A stretch of 64,000 bases of DNA from Albidovulum aestuarii (lineage in GTDB: Bacteria > Pseudomonadota > Alphaproteobacteria > Rhodobacterales > Rhodobacteraceae). The stretch spans positions 124,001 through 188,000 of the forward strand of contig NZ_JASBQQ010000008.1 in NCBI RefSeq assembly GCF_029961185.1. The letters are read 5' to 3'. The position numbers and the translations under genes are program-made. The notes under the pieces are model-generated. The model saw only the letters and a program-made list of their open reading frames with translations, had not been told where the DNA came from and ran no database searches. Numbering within the stretch: the stretch's first letter is position 1; every line of letters starts with the position of its first letter. Positions 7,600 to 15,741 of this stretch are shown here, one piece after another.

Positions 7600-8363
7600 T
7601 CACGCTCCGCCACCCCTGGCAGATTACGCTGGTCCTGATCGGCGCCTTGATCCCGCCCCTTGCCGTGACGCTGACCGAACGTGGCGCCGCAGGGCTGAAG
7701 CTGCTTGCCGCCGCGCTGGCTGTCAGCCTGATCTGGGACCTCATCTTTACCCGCGCTCGGTGGCAGCAGCCGTCGTGGCACAGTCTCCCGGCCGCCTTGA
7801 TCGTCACCGTCATGACCCTGCCCACTTTGTCGCTTTGGCAACTCGCCCTGGCGCTCAGCTTCGGTCTTGTCATCGGCGAACAGGTCTTTGGTGGACGTGG
7901 CTTCGGTTTTCTGAATGCCGCTGCAGTGACGCTGGCCTTCCTTGTCTTCGCCTTCCCGGGCACGGCCCTGCAAGAGGCAAGCCCCGCCCTGGGCTATGCG
8001 ACGCTGCCGGGGCTCGCACTGTTGCTGGCCGCCGGGCTTGTGTTCTGGCGGGTGGTTGTCGCGCTGGCCCTTGGCCTGCTGGTCGGGCTTGCGATGAACG
8101 CCGGAACACCACCCGGGGTCGGGCTTGTCCTGCCCGCGATCTTCGCGGTCACCTTCCTTGTCGCCGATCCGGTGGCCTCGGCGGCGACACAGGCCGGACG
8201 CTGGCTCTATGGGTTTGCCGCCGGGCTGCTTGCCGCGCTTTTCACCCCGCTTGGCATGGCCGAGGCGCTTGTCTTCGCCGCCCTTCTCGCGGGACTGGCC
8301 GCGCCGCTGATCGACGACATCGTGATCCGCGCGCAAGTCGGCAGGAGGTCTGCCCGTGGCTGA
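7596..8363 (+). CDS. nqrB: NADH:quinone reductase subunit B, short form
   Basis: A 255-residue polytopic membrane protein of the NqrB/RnfD family. The family core is present: LPTLSLWQLALALSFG, then GEQVFGGRGFGFLNAAAV and the conserved FLVADPVASAATQAGRWLYG near the end. It is far shorter than the roughly 410-residue Vibrio-type NqrB and lacks the long N-terminal portion and an internal segment. The covalent FMN threonine of NqrB normally lies in SGAT; here the aligned spot reads GYAT (Thr136), so the threonine may be kept in an altered motif. ATGA overlap with nqrA; the nqrC start lies inside its 3' end. Confidence 0.83.
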   Translation: MITLRHPWQITLVLIGALIPPLAVTLTERGAAGLKLLAAALAVSLIWDLIFTRARWQQPSWHSLPAALIVTVMTLPTLSLWQLALALSFGLVIGEQVFGGRGFGFLNAAAVTLAFLVFAFPGTALQEASPALGYATLPGLALLLAAGLVFWRVVVALALGLLVGLAMNAGTPPGVGLVLPAIFAVTFLVADPVASAATQAGRWLYGFAAGLLAALFTPLGMAEALVFAALLAGLAAPLIDDIVIRAQVGRRSARG

Positions 8364-9153
8364 CAACTCCGTTTCCTGGTGGCGCCTTTTTGCCATGCAA
8401 AACGACGACCCACGTAAAGCATTGGGCATGACCGTTCTGGTGGCCTTCGTTGCCGCACTCGGCGTTTCCACCGCCGCGACGGTGCTGAAACCCTATCAAC
8501 AAGTCCATGTAGAGCGCGAACGTCAGGCCCGGCTTGACGCGATGCTGAATACATTGCCGGGTCTGCGCGACCTGATGGTCGAGGCCGGGATCGACGCGCT
8601 GGAAACCCGCATCGTCGATCTGCAATCGGGGCAGTACGACCCCACCATAGACCCGGCCGCCTTTGATCCCGTTGCGGCGGCAAAGGATCCGGCCACGAGC
8701 CGGGACCTGCCGCCCGACGCCGACCCCGCCGGTCTGAAACGCATCGCCACCCATGCGCCGGTCTATCTGCTGGAACGGGACGGCAGGCTGCATCTCATCG
8801 TCCTTCCCGTCTCTGGCATTGGCTATCAGTCGCTGATCCGTGCCTATCTGGCGCTGGAACCCGACCTGACGACCGTCGCCGCGCTGACCATCGTCGAACA
8901 CGCGGAAACTCCCGGCATCGGCGCGCGCATCGCCGAACCGGACTGGCAGGCGCTCTGGCCCGGGCACCGGATCGCCGACGAAGACGGCCGGATCATGATC
9001 CGCGTCGCCCGAGGGGCCGAGGGGCCTTATGAGGTCGACGGCATTTCCGGCGCCACCCGTACTGGCAACGGCATCACCGCGATGCTGACCTTCTGGCTCG
9101 GCGATCATGGCTTCGGACCGTTCCTTGACCGGCTTCGGGACGGAGGCGCGTGA
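8356..9153 (+). CDS. nqrC: NADH:quinone reductase subunit C (FMN protein)
   Basis: A 265-residue protein with one N-terminal transmembrane helix (about residues 22-42) and a periplasmic FMN-binding domain. The covalent flavin motif SGAT is intact in GISGATRTGNG, with the acceptor threonine at about residue 234. Upstream are VEHAETPGIGARIAEPDW and the FMN-domain pattern typical of NqrC/RnfG. The GTG start follows an excellent AGGAGG site inside nqrB. The flavin would be attached by the ApbE encoded downstream. The protein passes electrons within the Na+-NQR complex. Confidence 0.92.
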   Translation: MADNSVSWWRLFAMQNDDPRKALGMTVLVAFVAALGVSTAATVLKPYQQVHVERERQARLDAMLNTLPGLRDLMVEAGIDALETRIVDLQSGQYDPTIDPAAFDPVAAAKDPATSRDLPPDADPAGLKRIATHAPVYLLERDGRLHLIVLPVSGIGYQSLIRAYLALEPDLTTVAALTIVEHAETPGIGARIAEPDWQALWPGHRIADEDGRIMIRVARGAEGPYEVDGISGATRTGNGITAMLTFWLGDHGFGPFLDRLRDGGA

Positions 9154-9154
9154 C

Positions 9155-9805
9155 ATGACACGCCTTCTCGACCGCCTGACTCGCCCGCTGATCGACGAAA
9201 ACCCGGTCACATTGCAGATCCTCGGCATCTGCTCGGCGCTTGCCGTGACAACGACGCTCGCCACCGCGCTAACGATGTCGCTGGCGCTGACCGTGGTGAT
9301 CTGCCTCTCGGCAACGCTCATCAGCCTGATCCGCAACCATATTCCCCAGTCCGTGCGGCTCATCATCCAGATCACCATCATCTCGGCCCTCGTCATCGTC
9401 ATGGACGGGCTTCTGCGCGCCTTCGCCTATGAGATGAGCCAGCGCCTCTCGGTCTTCGTCGGCCTCATCGTCACCAACTGCCTCGTCATGGGTCGGGCGG
9501 AGGCATTTGCCATGCGCCATCCGCCCGGGGCGAGTTTCGCCGATGCGCTTGGCAACGGGCTTGGCTACAGCCTGATCCTGATTGTCGTCGGCACCCTGCG
9601 CGAGGGTCTCGGGCTTGGGACGATCCTCGCTGTGCCATTGGCACCGATGCTCGGGCTTGAGGGCTTCACGCCGATTGCCCTGATGCAGCGTGCACCGGCG
9701 GCCTTCTTCATCCTCGGCCTTCTGATCTGGGCGCTCCGCGCATGGCGCCCCACGCAGGTCGAAACACCGGAATTCCGGGTCACCGGCCACGAGGAGGACG
9801 CATGA
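9155..9805 (+). CDS. nqrD: NADH:quinone reductase subunit D
   Basis: A 216-residue integral membrane subunit with about six hydrophobic helices. Family features include [18 protein letters not shown] at the start, [18 protein letters not shown], and [19 protein letters not shown], which carries the conserved cysteine used with NqrE to hold a membrane iron centre. ATG at 9155 lies one base after the nqrC stop, with GGAGG just upstream. NqrD and NqrE form the inverted-topology pair at the heart of the pump. Confidence 0.93.
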   Translation: MTRLLDRLTRPLIDENPVTLQILGICSALAVTTTLATALTMSLALTVVICLSATLISLIRNHIPQSVRLIIQITIISALVIVMDGLLRAFAYEMSQRLSVFVGLIVTNCLVMGRAEAFAMRHPPGASFADALGNGLGYSLILIVVGTLREGLGLGTILAVPLAPMLGLEGFTPIALMQRAPAAFFILGLLIWALRAWRPTQVETPEFRVTGHEEDA

Positions 9806-10404
9806 TCGACGTCTTCCTCACCGCGATGATCGGCGAGAACCTCGCACTATCGTTCTTTCTCGGCATGTGCACCTTCCTTGCCGTGTCGCAGCGGGTCGAA
9901 ACGGCGGCGGGGCTTGGGCTAGCACTGATCGTTGTTCAGGTGATCACGGTGCCCGCGAACAACCTCATTCATACATACCTGCTTAGCGAAGGCGCCTGGG
10001 CCTGGGCGGGGATGCCCGAACTCGACCTGACCCATCTCAGGCTCATCGCCTTCATCGGCGTTATCGCCGCGATGGTGCAGATTCTTGAAATGGGTCTCGA
10101 CCGTTTCGCGCCCTGGCTCTACCGGGCGCTTGGTATCTTCCTGCCACTCATCACCGTGAACTGCGCGATACTAGGCGCGAGCCTTTTCATGGTTGAACGC
10201 CGGTACACGTTCGCCGAATCCGTGGTTTACGGGCTCGGCACCGGCATCGGCTGGGCGTTGGCCATCGTCACTTTCGCCGCGATCCGCGAAAGGCTGAGAT
10301 ACAGCCTGATCCCGGCGGGATTGCAGGGCCTCGGCTCGGCCTTTCTGATTACCGGGCTGATGTCGCTCGGCCTCTCCGCCGCTGCGGGACTGGGGGCGCC
10401 ATGA
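9802..10404 (+). CDS. nqrE: NADH:quinone reductase subunit E
   Basis: A 200-residue membrane subunit paired with NqrD. Motifs include [20 protein letters not shown] near the N-terminus and [20 protein letters not shown], the second holding the conserved N-C-A-I-L-G segment. Six helices are predicted by eye. It starts by ATGA overlap with nqrD and overlaps nqrF likewise, so expression is translationally coupled. Confidence 0.94.
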   Translation: MIDVFLTAMIGENLALSFFLGMCTFLAVSQRVETAAGLGLALIVVQVITVPANNLIHTYLLSEGAWAWAGMPELDLTHLRLIAFIGVIAAMVQILEMGLDRFAPWLYRALGIFLPLITVNCAILGASLFMVERRYTFAESVVYGLGTGIGWALAIVTFAAIRERLRYSLIPAGLQGLGSAFLITGLMSLGLSAAAGLGAP

Positions 10405-11621
10405 CCGCGATCCTCCTTGGCACCGCGCTTCTGACCGCCCTTCTTCTGCTGCTGGCGCTTGCCGTCATGGGCGCGCGGCGCGTGCTTCTGCCCGAACGGC
10501 CCGTCGCGGTGACGATCAACGGGACGGAAAACATCGCCGCCCGCACCGGCCAGCGGCTGCTGACCGCGCTTGGCGACGGCGGCATCCTTATTCCCTCGGC
10601 CTGCGCCGGGGCGGGAACCTGCGGTCTGTGCCGGGTCCGGGTCACGCAGGGCGGCGGCGCGCCGCTGCCGACCGAGCGAGGGCAGCTGAGCCGGGCCGAC
10701 ATCGCGGCGGGACTGCGGCTGGCCTGCCAGGTGACTTTGCGCAGCGATATGGCGGTCGAGCTGCCCGAGAATCTGACAAGCGCAAAGTCCTACGATTGCA
10801 CGGTTAGCGCCGCACGGTTCCTCACCCCCCTGATCCGCGAGGTTGTGGTGGACCTGCCCGAAGGCGCCCGGCCCGCTTTGCCCGCCGGATCGTTTTTCCA
10901 GATCACCGCGCCGCCCTACCGGCTGGATTTCGCAACGCTTGAGGTTCCTGATACCCATGCGAAAGTCTGGGCGCCGATCCGTGCGCTGCGTTCCGACTGT
11001 CCGAAGCCGGAAACCCGCGCCTATTCGATTTCCAACCGGCTTGAGGACAGCGATGCCGGGCGGGTCGTCTTCAACATTCGCCTCGCTTTACCACCACCGC
11101 AGCTTTCCGACGCGCCGCCGGGCAAGGTGTCGTCCTACCTCTTCAGCGTGAAGCCCGGCGACACGCTGAGACTGTCCGGCCCCTTCGGCAGCTTCCGCGC
11201 ACAGGAGACGGGGCGCGAAATGGTCTTCATCGGCGGCGGCGTCGGCATGGCCCCCCTGCGCGCCATTATCCTCGACCAGTTGCAGCGGGCAGGCACGACG
11301 CGGCGGATGAGCTTCTGGTACGGCGCGCGGAACCGCGATGAATTGTTCTACACCGACGAATTCGACGCATTGGCGGCCGCCCATCCGAATTTCCACTGGA
11401 CCGTCGCATTGTCGGACCCAAGGCCGGGGGACGGCTGGCAAGGAGCAACGGGGTTTGTCCACGCGATTGTGGCCGAACACTTCCTTGCCTCGCACCCCGC
11501 GCCCGAGGACTGCGAATACTACCTCTGCGGACCGCCCCTGATGATCAAGGCCGTTCTGGCCATACTCACCGATGCCGGGGTGGAGCCTGATGCGATCTTC
11601 AACGACGATTTTGGAGGTTGA
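10401..11621 (+). CDS. nqrF: NADH:quinone reductase subunit F
   Basis: A 406-residue electron-entry subunit: one N-terminal membrane helix (residues 3-25), a 2Fe-2S ferredoxin domain with Cys68, Cys74, Cys77 and Cys109 ([10 protein letters not shown] and RLACQV), then an FAD domain (RAYSISN, residues about 207-213) and an NADH domain with [14 protein letters not shown] and [11 protein letters not shown]. It oxidises NADH at the cytoplasmic face and feeds the other subunits. Length and order match the family. It is followed after 3 bases by apbE. Confidence 0.95.
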   Translation: MTAILLGTALLTALLLLLALAVMGARRVLLPERPVAVTINGTENIAARTGQRLLTALGDGGILIPSACAGAGTCGLCRVRVTQGGGAPLPTERGQLSRADIAAGLRLACQVTLRSDMAVELPENLTSAKSYDCTVSAARFLTPLIREVVVDLPEGARPALPAGSFFQITAPPYRLDFATLEVPDTHAKVWAPIRALRSDCPKPETRAYSISNRLEDSDAGRVVFNIRLALPPPQLSDAPPGKVSSYLFSVKPGDTLRLSGPFGSFRAQETGREMVFIGGGVGMAPLRAIILDQLQRAGTTRRMSFWYGARNRDELFYTDEFDALAAAHPNFHWTVALSDPRPGDGWQGATGFVHAIVAEHFLASHPAPEDCEYYLCGPPLMIKAVLAILTDAGVEPDAIFNDDFGG

Positions 11622-11624
11622 GCC

Positions 11625-12578
11625 ATGGACCTGACCCGTCGCCTGTTCCTCATATCGGCGCTCGCCGGCGCGGTCCTGCCCGCCCGGGCCGCACAAGCGG
11701 CAACAAAGATCGCCGGGCCTGCCTTCGGCAGCAGCTGGCATGCGGTTCTGCCGGGCGGGATCGACGCCATCACGGCGCGGCGTACTCTGATGGAAGAAAT
11801 CGCGGCGGTCGATGCGGCGATGTCGCCCTATCGCACGGATTCTGGCCTGACCCGGTTCAACCGGTCGCGCGACACGGGCTGGCAGCAGGTTGAGCCGATG
11901 CTGGCCCATACGCTCAGCGTCGCGCTGGACATCACACGGTTGAGTGGCGGCGCTTTCGACCCGACTATCGGACCGCTGGTCCGGCGCTACGGTTTCGGCC
12001 CGATTGTGGGGCCGGGGGCGGGCAATCCTGCGGGTCTGCATACCAGCCCGGATGCCATCCGCAAGGCCGTGCCGGATCTGACGATCGACCTGTGCGGCAT
12101 CGCCAAGGGCTATGCGCTCGATCGCATGGTCGCGGCACTCACGACGCTTGGGCACACCGATTTCCTGATCGAGCTTGGCGGAGAGATCGCCTGCCGGGGC
12201 CACCATCCCGAAGGCCGCGACTGGCTGGTCGCGGTGGAAGCCCCCGGCGGCGGTGCAGCGCAGCGCGTCCTGAAACTCGGCAGTAAAGCGCTGGCCACCT
12301 CGGGCCATGCGGCGAACGGCTTCCCCCGTCTGGGATTGAGCCATGTCATCGATCCCGGAACCGCACGGCCCGCCGCGCCGAACCTCGCCTCGGCCTCAGT
12401 CCTGGCCGAAACGGCGGAACGGGCCGACGCGCTTGCGACCGCGCTTCTGGTGCTTGGGTCAGAGGCCGGACCGGACCTTGCCCGGGCGCGGGGCATCGAC
12501 GCGCTGTTCCTGACCGGGACAGGCCCGGCAGTTCAGGAAGCCATGACCGGCACCTTCGCGCGCCATATCGTCAGGTAG
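11625..12578 (+). CDS. apbE: FAD:protein FMN transferase
   Basis: A 317-residue periplasmic flavin transferase, with a signal-like N-terminus (RRLFLISALAGAVLPARAAQA). ApbE features are SPYRTDSGLTRFNRS, FDPTIGPLVRRYGFG, IDLCGIAKGYALDRM, FLIELGGEIACRG and, near the C-terminus, SHVIDPGTARP followed by ASVLAETAERADALATAL. Using FAD and Mg2+ it attaches FMN to threonine in SGAT-type motifs, so NqrC (and probably NqrB) in this operon are its targets. The start is three bases after nqrF, with a GGAGG-like site. Confidence 0.93.
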   Translation: MDLTRRLFLISALAGAVLPARAAQAATKIAGPAFGSSWHAVLPGGIDAITARRTLMEEIAAVDAAMSPYRTDSGLTRFNRSRDTGWQQVEPMLAHTLSVALDITRLSGGAFDPTIGPLVRRYGFGPIVGPGAGNPAGLHTSPDAIRKAVPDLTIDLCGIAKGYALDRMVAALTTLGHTDFLIELGGEIACRGHHPEGRDWLVAVEAPGGGAAQRVLKLGSKALATSGHAANGFPRLGLSHVIDPGTARPAAPNLASASVLAETAERADALATALLVLGSEAGPDLARARGIDALFLTGTGPAVQEAMTGTFARHIVR

Positions 12579-12587
12579 GAGCATCCG

Positions 12588-12764
12588 ATGACCACCTTCC
12601 TCGCCACGCTTGGCATTCTTCTTCTCGCCCTTGCGGGGCTCGGCATCGGTCCAGTCTTCGGGCGTCGCCCTCCGGCCGGTTCCTGCGTCGGCCTCACTTG
12701 TATTCCGGGCGCTTCCTGCACGGCCTGCCGCCGTCAGAAGATGGAAGGGAAGGATCATGACTGA
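12588..12764 (+). CDS. nqrM: Na+-NQR maturation protein NqrM
   Basis: A 58-residue protein. One N-terminal transmembrane helix (residues about 4-24) is followed by a cysteine-rich tail GSCVGLTCIPGASCTACRR with four cysteines (33, 38, 44, 47). This matches the NqrM (DUF539) pattern, a factor needed to assemble the membrane iron centre between NqrD and NqrE. It has an AGGAG site nine bases after apbE. Its 3' end overlaps the CBS gene by 8 bases, so the reading frame is constrained on both sides. Confidence 0.85.
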   Translation: MTTFLATLGILLLALAGLGIGPVFGRRPPAGSCVGLTCIPGASCTACRRQKMEGKDHD

Positions 12765-13155
12765 CCGCCCGAACATCGCCGATTACATGGCCCGCGATCT
12801 TGTGACCTTGACCCCGGACATGGAGATCAACCGCGCGCTGCATCTGCTGCTCAACCACAAAATCTCCGGCGCACCTGTGTTGGACGACGATGCCCAATTG
12901 GTCGGCGTTCTGTCGAAAAAGGATTGCCTGCGCGCCGCGCTCAACGCGAGCTACTATCAGAACTGGGGTGACAGCGTCGCCAGTTACATGAGCACGGATG
13001 TCCACACACTCGATGCCGGTCTCGATATTGTCGCGGCGGCCGAGTCGTTCCTGCAAAGCAACTACCGGCGGTTTCCGGTGATGCAGGAAGGGCGGCTTGT
13101 CGGGCAGATCAGCCGGGCCGACGTGCTGCGCGCACTTGCAGACCAATGGGGTTGA
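12757..13155 (+). CDS. Tandem CBS-domain protein
   Basis: A 132-residue soluble protein made only of two CBS domains: the first around residues 8-60 (ADYMARDLVTLTPDMEI to GVLSKKDCLRAAL), the second about 72-130 (VASYMSTDVHTLDAG to GQISRADVLRAL). CBS pairs bind adenine nucleotides and act as energy sensors. The ATG at 12757 is inside the nqrM end and is preceded by GGAAGGGAAGG. Sitting between nqrM and an antiporter with a 4-base gap, it probably regulates Na+ or proton transport, which is an inference from position. Confidence 0.88.
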   Translation: MTDRPNIADYMARDLVTLTPDMEINRALHLLLNHKISGAPVLDDDAQLVGVLSKKDCLRAALNASYYQNWGDSVASYMSTDVHTLDAGLDIVAAAESFLQSNYRRFPVMQEGRLVGQISRADVLRALADQWG

Positions 13156-13159
13156 GGTG

Positions 13160-14338
13160 ATGGACGAGGCGCTTACCCTTCTGGCCATCGGCGCCTTGTT
13201 CCTCGCCAGTATCGCCATCGATGCGCTTGGCCGCCGGGTCCATGTACCGCGGGTCACGCTTCTGGTCCTCTTCGGCGTGGCGATCGGTCCACCCGGACTT
13301 GACCTTTTGCCGACCGCTCTGGCGGGCACCGACGACGCGGTCGCGCCGACCGCGCTGACCATGGTCGCGTTCCTACTGGGCGGCAGGCTCAAGCCCGACA
13401 CGCTGCGTGCCCACGGGCGCGAGATCATGGCGCTGTCGGTGGCTGTGGTCCTGACCTCGGCGGTCAGCGTCGGGGCGGGGATCTGGCTTCTGACCGGAGA
13501 CAGCGTTCTGGCGCTGATGCTCGCGGGTCTCGCGGCGGCGACGGATCCGGCGGCAACGCATGAGGTGATCCGGTCCGTCGGCGCGAAGGGGCGGTTCGCG
13601 ACCAACCTTCTTGGCATCGTGGCCATCGACGATGCCTGGGGCATCCTGTTGTTCAGCCTTCTCATGCTGCTTGCCGAAGTGGTCATGGGCGGGTCGACGC
13701 CCGAACCCTTCTTCCGGGCGCTGGTGGAGCTTGGCGGCTCCGTCGCGCTTGGCGCGGCAATCGGCCTGCCCGCCGCCTATCTGACCGGCCGCCTCAAACC
13801 CGGGGAGCCGACGCTGATGGAGGCGCTTGGCCTTGTCTTTCTTTGCACCGGATTGTCGATCTATCTGGGCCTGCCCTTCCTGCTGACCGGCATGGTCTGC
13901 GGCATCGTCATCGTCCACTTCGCCCGTCATCACGACCGGCCCTTTCACGAAATCGAGCGGATCGAATGGCCGTTCATGCTGCTTCTTTTCGTGATGGCGG
14001 GCGCGTCGCTCGACCCCGGATCGCTTGGGGGTCTGGGCCTGGCCGGGGCGGCGTATATTTCGTTGCGTGCTGGTTCCCGTATCCTGGGCGGCTGGATCGG
14101 CGGTGCGATTGCCGGTCTACCCGGGCGTGAGGGGCGGCTTGTCGGCCTTGCGCTGATGCCGCAGGCGGGTGTCGCCATCGGCATGGCGCTGATCGCGGGC
14201 GAACACTTTCCGGACAAGGCCGAGACGATCCTCGCGGTCACCATCGCCAGCACCGTCGTCTTCGAGGTGATCGGCCCCCTGATCACCGTTATCGCGCTGA
14301 AGCAGGCGGCCCGGCGGTCGCATCGAGAAGCCGGATGA
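13160..14338 (+). CDS. Cation:proton antiporter (CPA family)
   Basis: A 392-residue membrane protein with about 11-12 hydrophobic helices. It resembles NhaP/Kef-type antiporters, with RVTLLVLFGVAIGPPGLDLL early, the ion-binding stretch LAAATDPAATHEVI followed by AIDDAWGILLF, and GLALMPQAGVAIGMALIA late. ATDP followed by a D-D pair fits the electroneutral Na+/H+ type. ATG at 13160 has GAGGTG just before it. As the last gene after nqr and the CBS protein, it could use the Na+ gradient made by Nqr. Its 3' end overlaps the convergent phosphoribosyltransferase by 50 bases. Confidence 0.88.
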   Translation: MDEALTLLAIGALFLASIAIDALGRRVHVPRVTLLVLFGVAIGPPGLDLLPTALAGTDDAVAPTALTMVAFLLGGRLKPDTLRAHGREIMALSVAVVLTSAVSVGAGIWLLTGDSVLALMLAGLAAATDPAATHEVIRSVGAKGRFATNLLGIVAIDDAWGILLFSLLMLLAEVVMGGSTPEPFFRALVELGGSVALGAAIGLPAAYLTGRLKPGEPTLMEALGLVFLCTGLSIYLGLPFLLTGMVCGIVIVHFARHHDRPFHEIERIEWPFMLLLFVMAGASLDPGSLGGLGLAGAAYISLRAGSRILGGWIGGAIAGLPGREGRLVGLALMPQAGVAIGMALIAGEHFPDKAETILAVTIASTVVFEVIGPLITVIALKQAARRSHREAG

Positions 14339-14948
14339 CCTCATCATCCGACGTCTGATCGAACACCGCATAGAAGGCCCCGATGGCACCAAGATAGGCT
14401 GGCACGTTCGGACAGATCACCAGATCGACCTCACTGCGCATCTCTTCAAGCGTATCGGGGGCCGCGACCGGTACCGCAAGGACGATCCGCGCAGGCCCAT
14501 GCCGCCGCACCGCTTTGACCGCAGCCCGCATCGTGGCGCCGGTGGCGATGCCATCGTCAACGATGATGACGGTGCGATCCTTCAGCGGTATCTGCGCACG
14601 CCCCCTCAGATAAAGCCGTCTGCGATCACGGATCAGGTCCAGCTGCGCTTCGGCCAGGCGTTCGATATCTGCATGAGACAGTCTTGTCTGGCGGGCGATG
14701 TCCTCATTCACCACGATCTCGGGATTGGCGCCGTTGACCACGGCCCCAGCCGCGAGTTCCGGTTGGGATGGCACGCCGATCTTGCGGACCATCACCAAAT
14801 CGAGCGGAGCAGCCAACGCCCGTGCAACCTCATAGGCGACGGGAACGCCTCCCCGGGGAAGGGCGAGAACCACGGGATTGGCCAGATGGAGGCCCGCAAA
14901 TTCCCTTGCCAGCCTCTCTCCTGCTTCCCTGCGATCGCGGTAGCGCAT
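14289..14948 (-). CDS. Phosphoribosyltransferase family protein
   Basis: A 219-residue type I phosphoribosyltransferase-like protein. The PRPP-binding motif is VIIVDDGIATGATMRAAV. The N-terminal part has VVLALPRGGVPVAYEVARAL and LDLVMVRKIGVPSQPELA, a layout common in stand-alone PRTases found in alphaproteobacterial stress clusters. The base substrate is not predictable. ATG at 14948 follows GGGGGTGG; an upstream ATG is less likely. It lies 49 bases downstream of the universal-stress gene on the same strand, probably one operon with lon. Confidence 0.88.
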   Translation of the reverse strand: MRYRDRREAGERLAREFAGLHLANPVVLALPRGGVPVAYEVARALAAPLDLVMVRKIGVPSQPELAAGAVVNGANPEIVVNEDIARQTRLSHADIERLAEAQLDLIRDRRRLYLRGRAQIPLKDRTVIIVDDGIATGATMRAAVKAVRRHGPARIVLAVPVAAPDTLEEMRSEVDLVICPNVPAYLGAIGAFYAVFDQTSDDEVIRLLDATAGPPASAR

Positions 14949-14997
14949 GACTCGACCACCCCCTATTGATCTCATAATCCCGACTTATGCCACATCT

Positions 14998-15741
14998 TCA
15001 CACCCCATCCGCCGCAGGACCGGTGAGAACCACTGGACAGCGCGCGGCGTTGATCAGGGCTCCGACGGGGGGCACCTCCTCCTGCCCTGTCGCGATGATC
15101 ACGGCGGCAGGGCTCATCCGCTCAAGCTCCCGCAGCAGGTTGGCGGTCCCGAGATAGGGGCGGTATTCGTGCAAGTTGCCTCGTTGGCGGGCGAGGATGG
15201 CCACCACCTCTCCTTCCCGCCGTGGCGTGGCGAAGACGATAAGACGTTTGCGGGTGAGTGCCGAAAGTTGCAGCGCGAACGCCAGTTGATCGTGCCCGGC
15301 ATCACGGTCGCCAAGGACCAGCACCAAGGCGTCGCCATCCTTGATCGACCGGCGGAACCCAATAACAATGATATCCCGGGCCTCCGCGGACCGCGCCAGA
15401 ACCGCCATCATCCGACCGCGGATGGCACTGAAGCTGGTCTCCAGCACCGCCTTCTGCGCCGCCTCGGTCAGCCGCTTTTGGAACAGCCGCGCATCGGCGC
15501 GGAAGGCGGCGTGCATCGTCTCGACCGTCACCTGTGTCACCGCCTGCCCGGAGAACGAAACCGCCCGCGCATGGGGATGCGCGGCGGCGGAAAGGATCGT
15601 TTCATCGCTTACCAGAATCCCGTGCAGACCGGCGCCCGCCGTCCGCGCCAGAAGAACGGCCAGATGCAGTGCCGCCTCGGCATCGGCATAACAGGTGGCA
15701 CTCAGGATCACGCGGGCATGAGGTGAAGCGGTCTCAGACAT
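14998..15741 (-). CDS. Universal-stress-like protein
   Basis: A 247-residue soluble protein. The N-terminal half resembles a USP-type alpha/beta domain (ARVILSATCYADAEAALHLAVLLARTAG), and the C-terminal half is less typical (LVLVLGDRDAGHDQLAFALQ, CPVVLTGP end). No clean ATP motif G-2x-G-9x-G is visible, so I call it USP-like only. The ATG at 15741 is used because AAAGGAGG lies at ideal distance inside the end of lon; the two genes overlap by 8 bases and should be translationally coupled. Confidence 0.6.
   Translation of the reverse strand: MSETASPHARVILSATCYADAEAALHLAVLLARTAGAGLHGILVSDETILSAAAHPHARAVSFSGQAVTQVTVETMHAAFRADARLFQKRLTEAAQKAVLETSFSAIRGRMMAVLARSAEARDIIVIGFRRSIKDGDALVLVLGDRDAGHDQLAFALQLSALTRKRLIVFATPRREGEVVAILARQRGNLHEYRPYLGTANLLRELERMSPAAVIIATGQEEVPPVGALINAARCPVVLTGPAADGV

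Noticed and set aside
14949-14997. Possible Fnr site (TTGATCTCATAATC) before the phosphoribosyltransferase
   Set aside because: Only the left half-site matches; the right half does not fit ATCAA.
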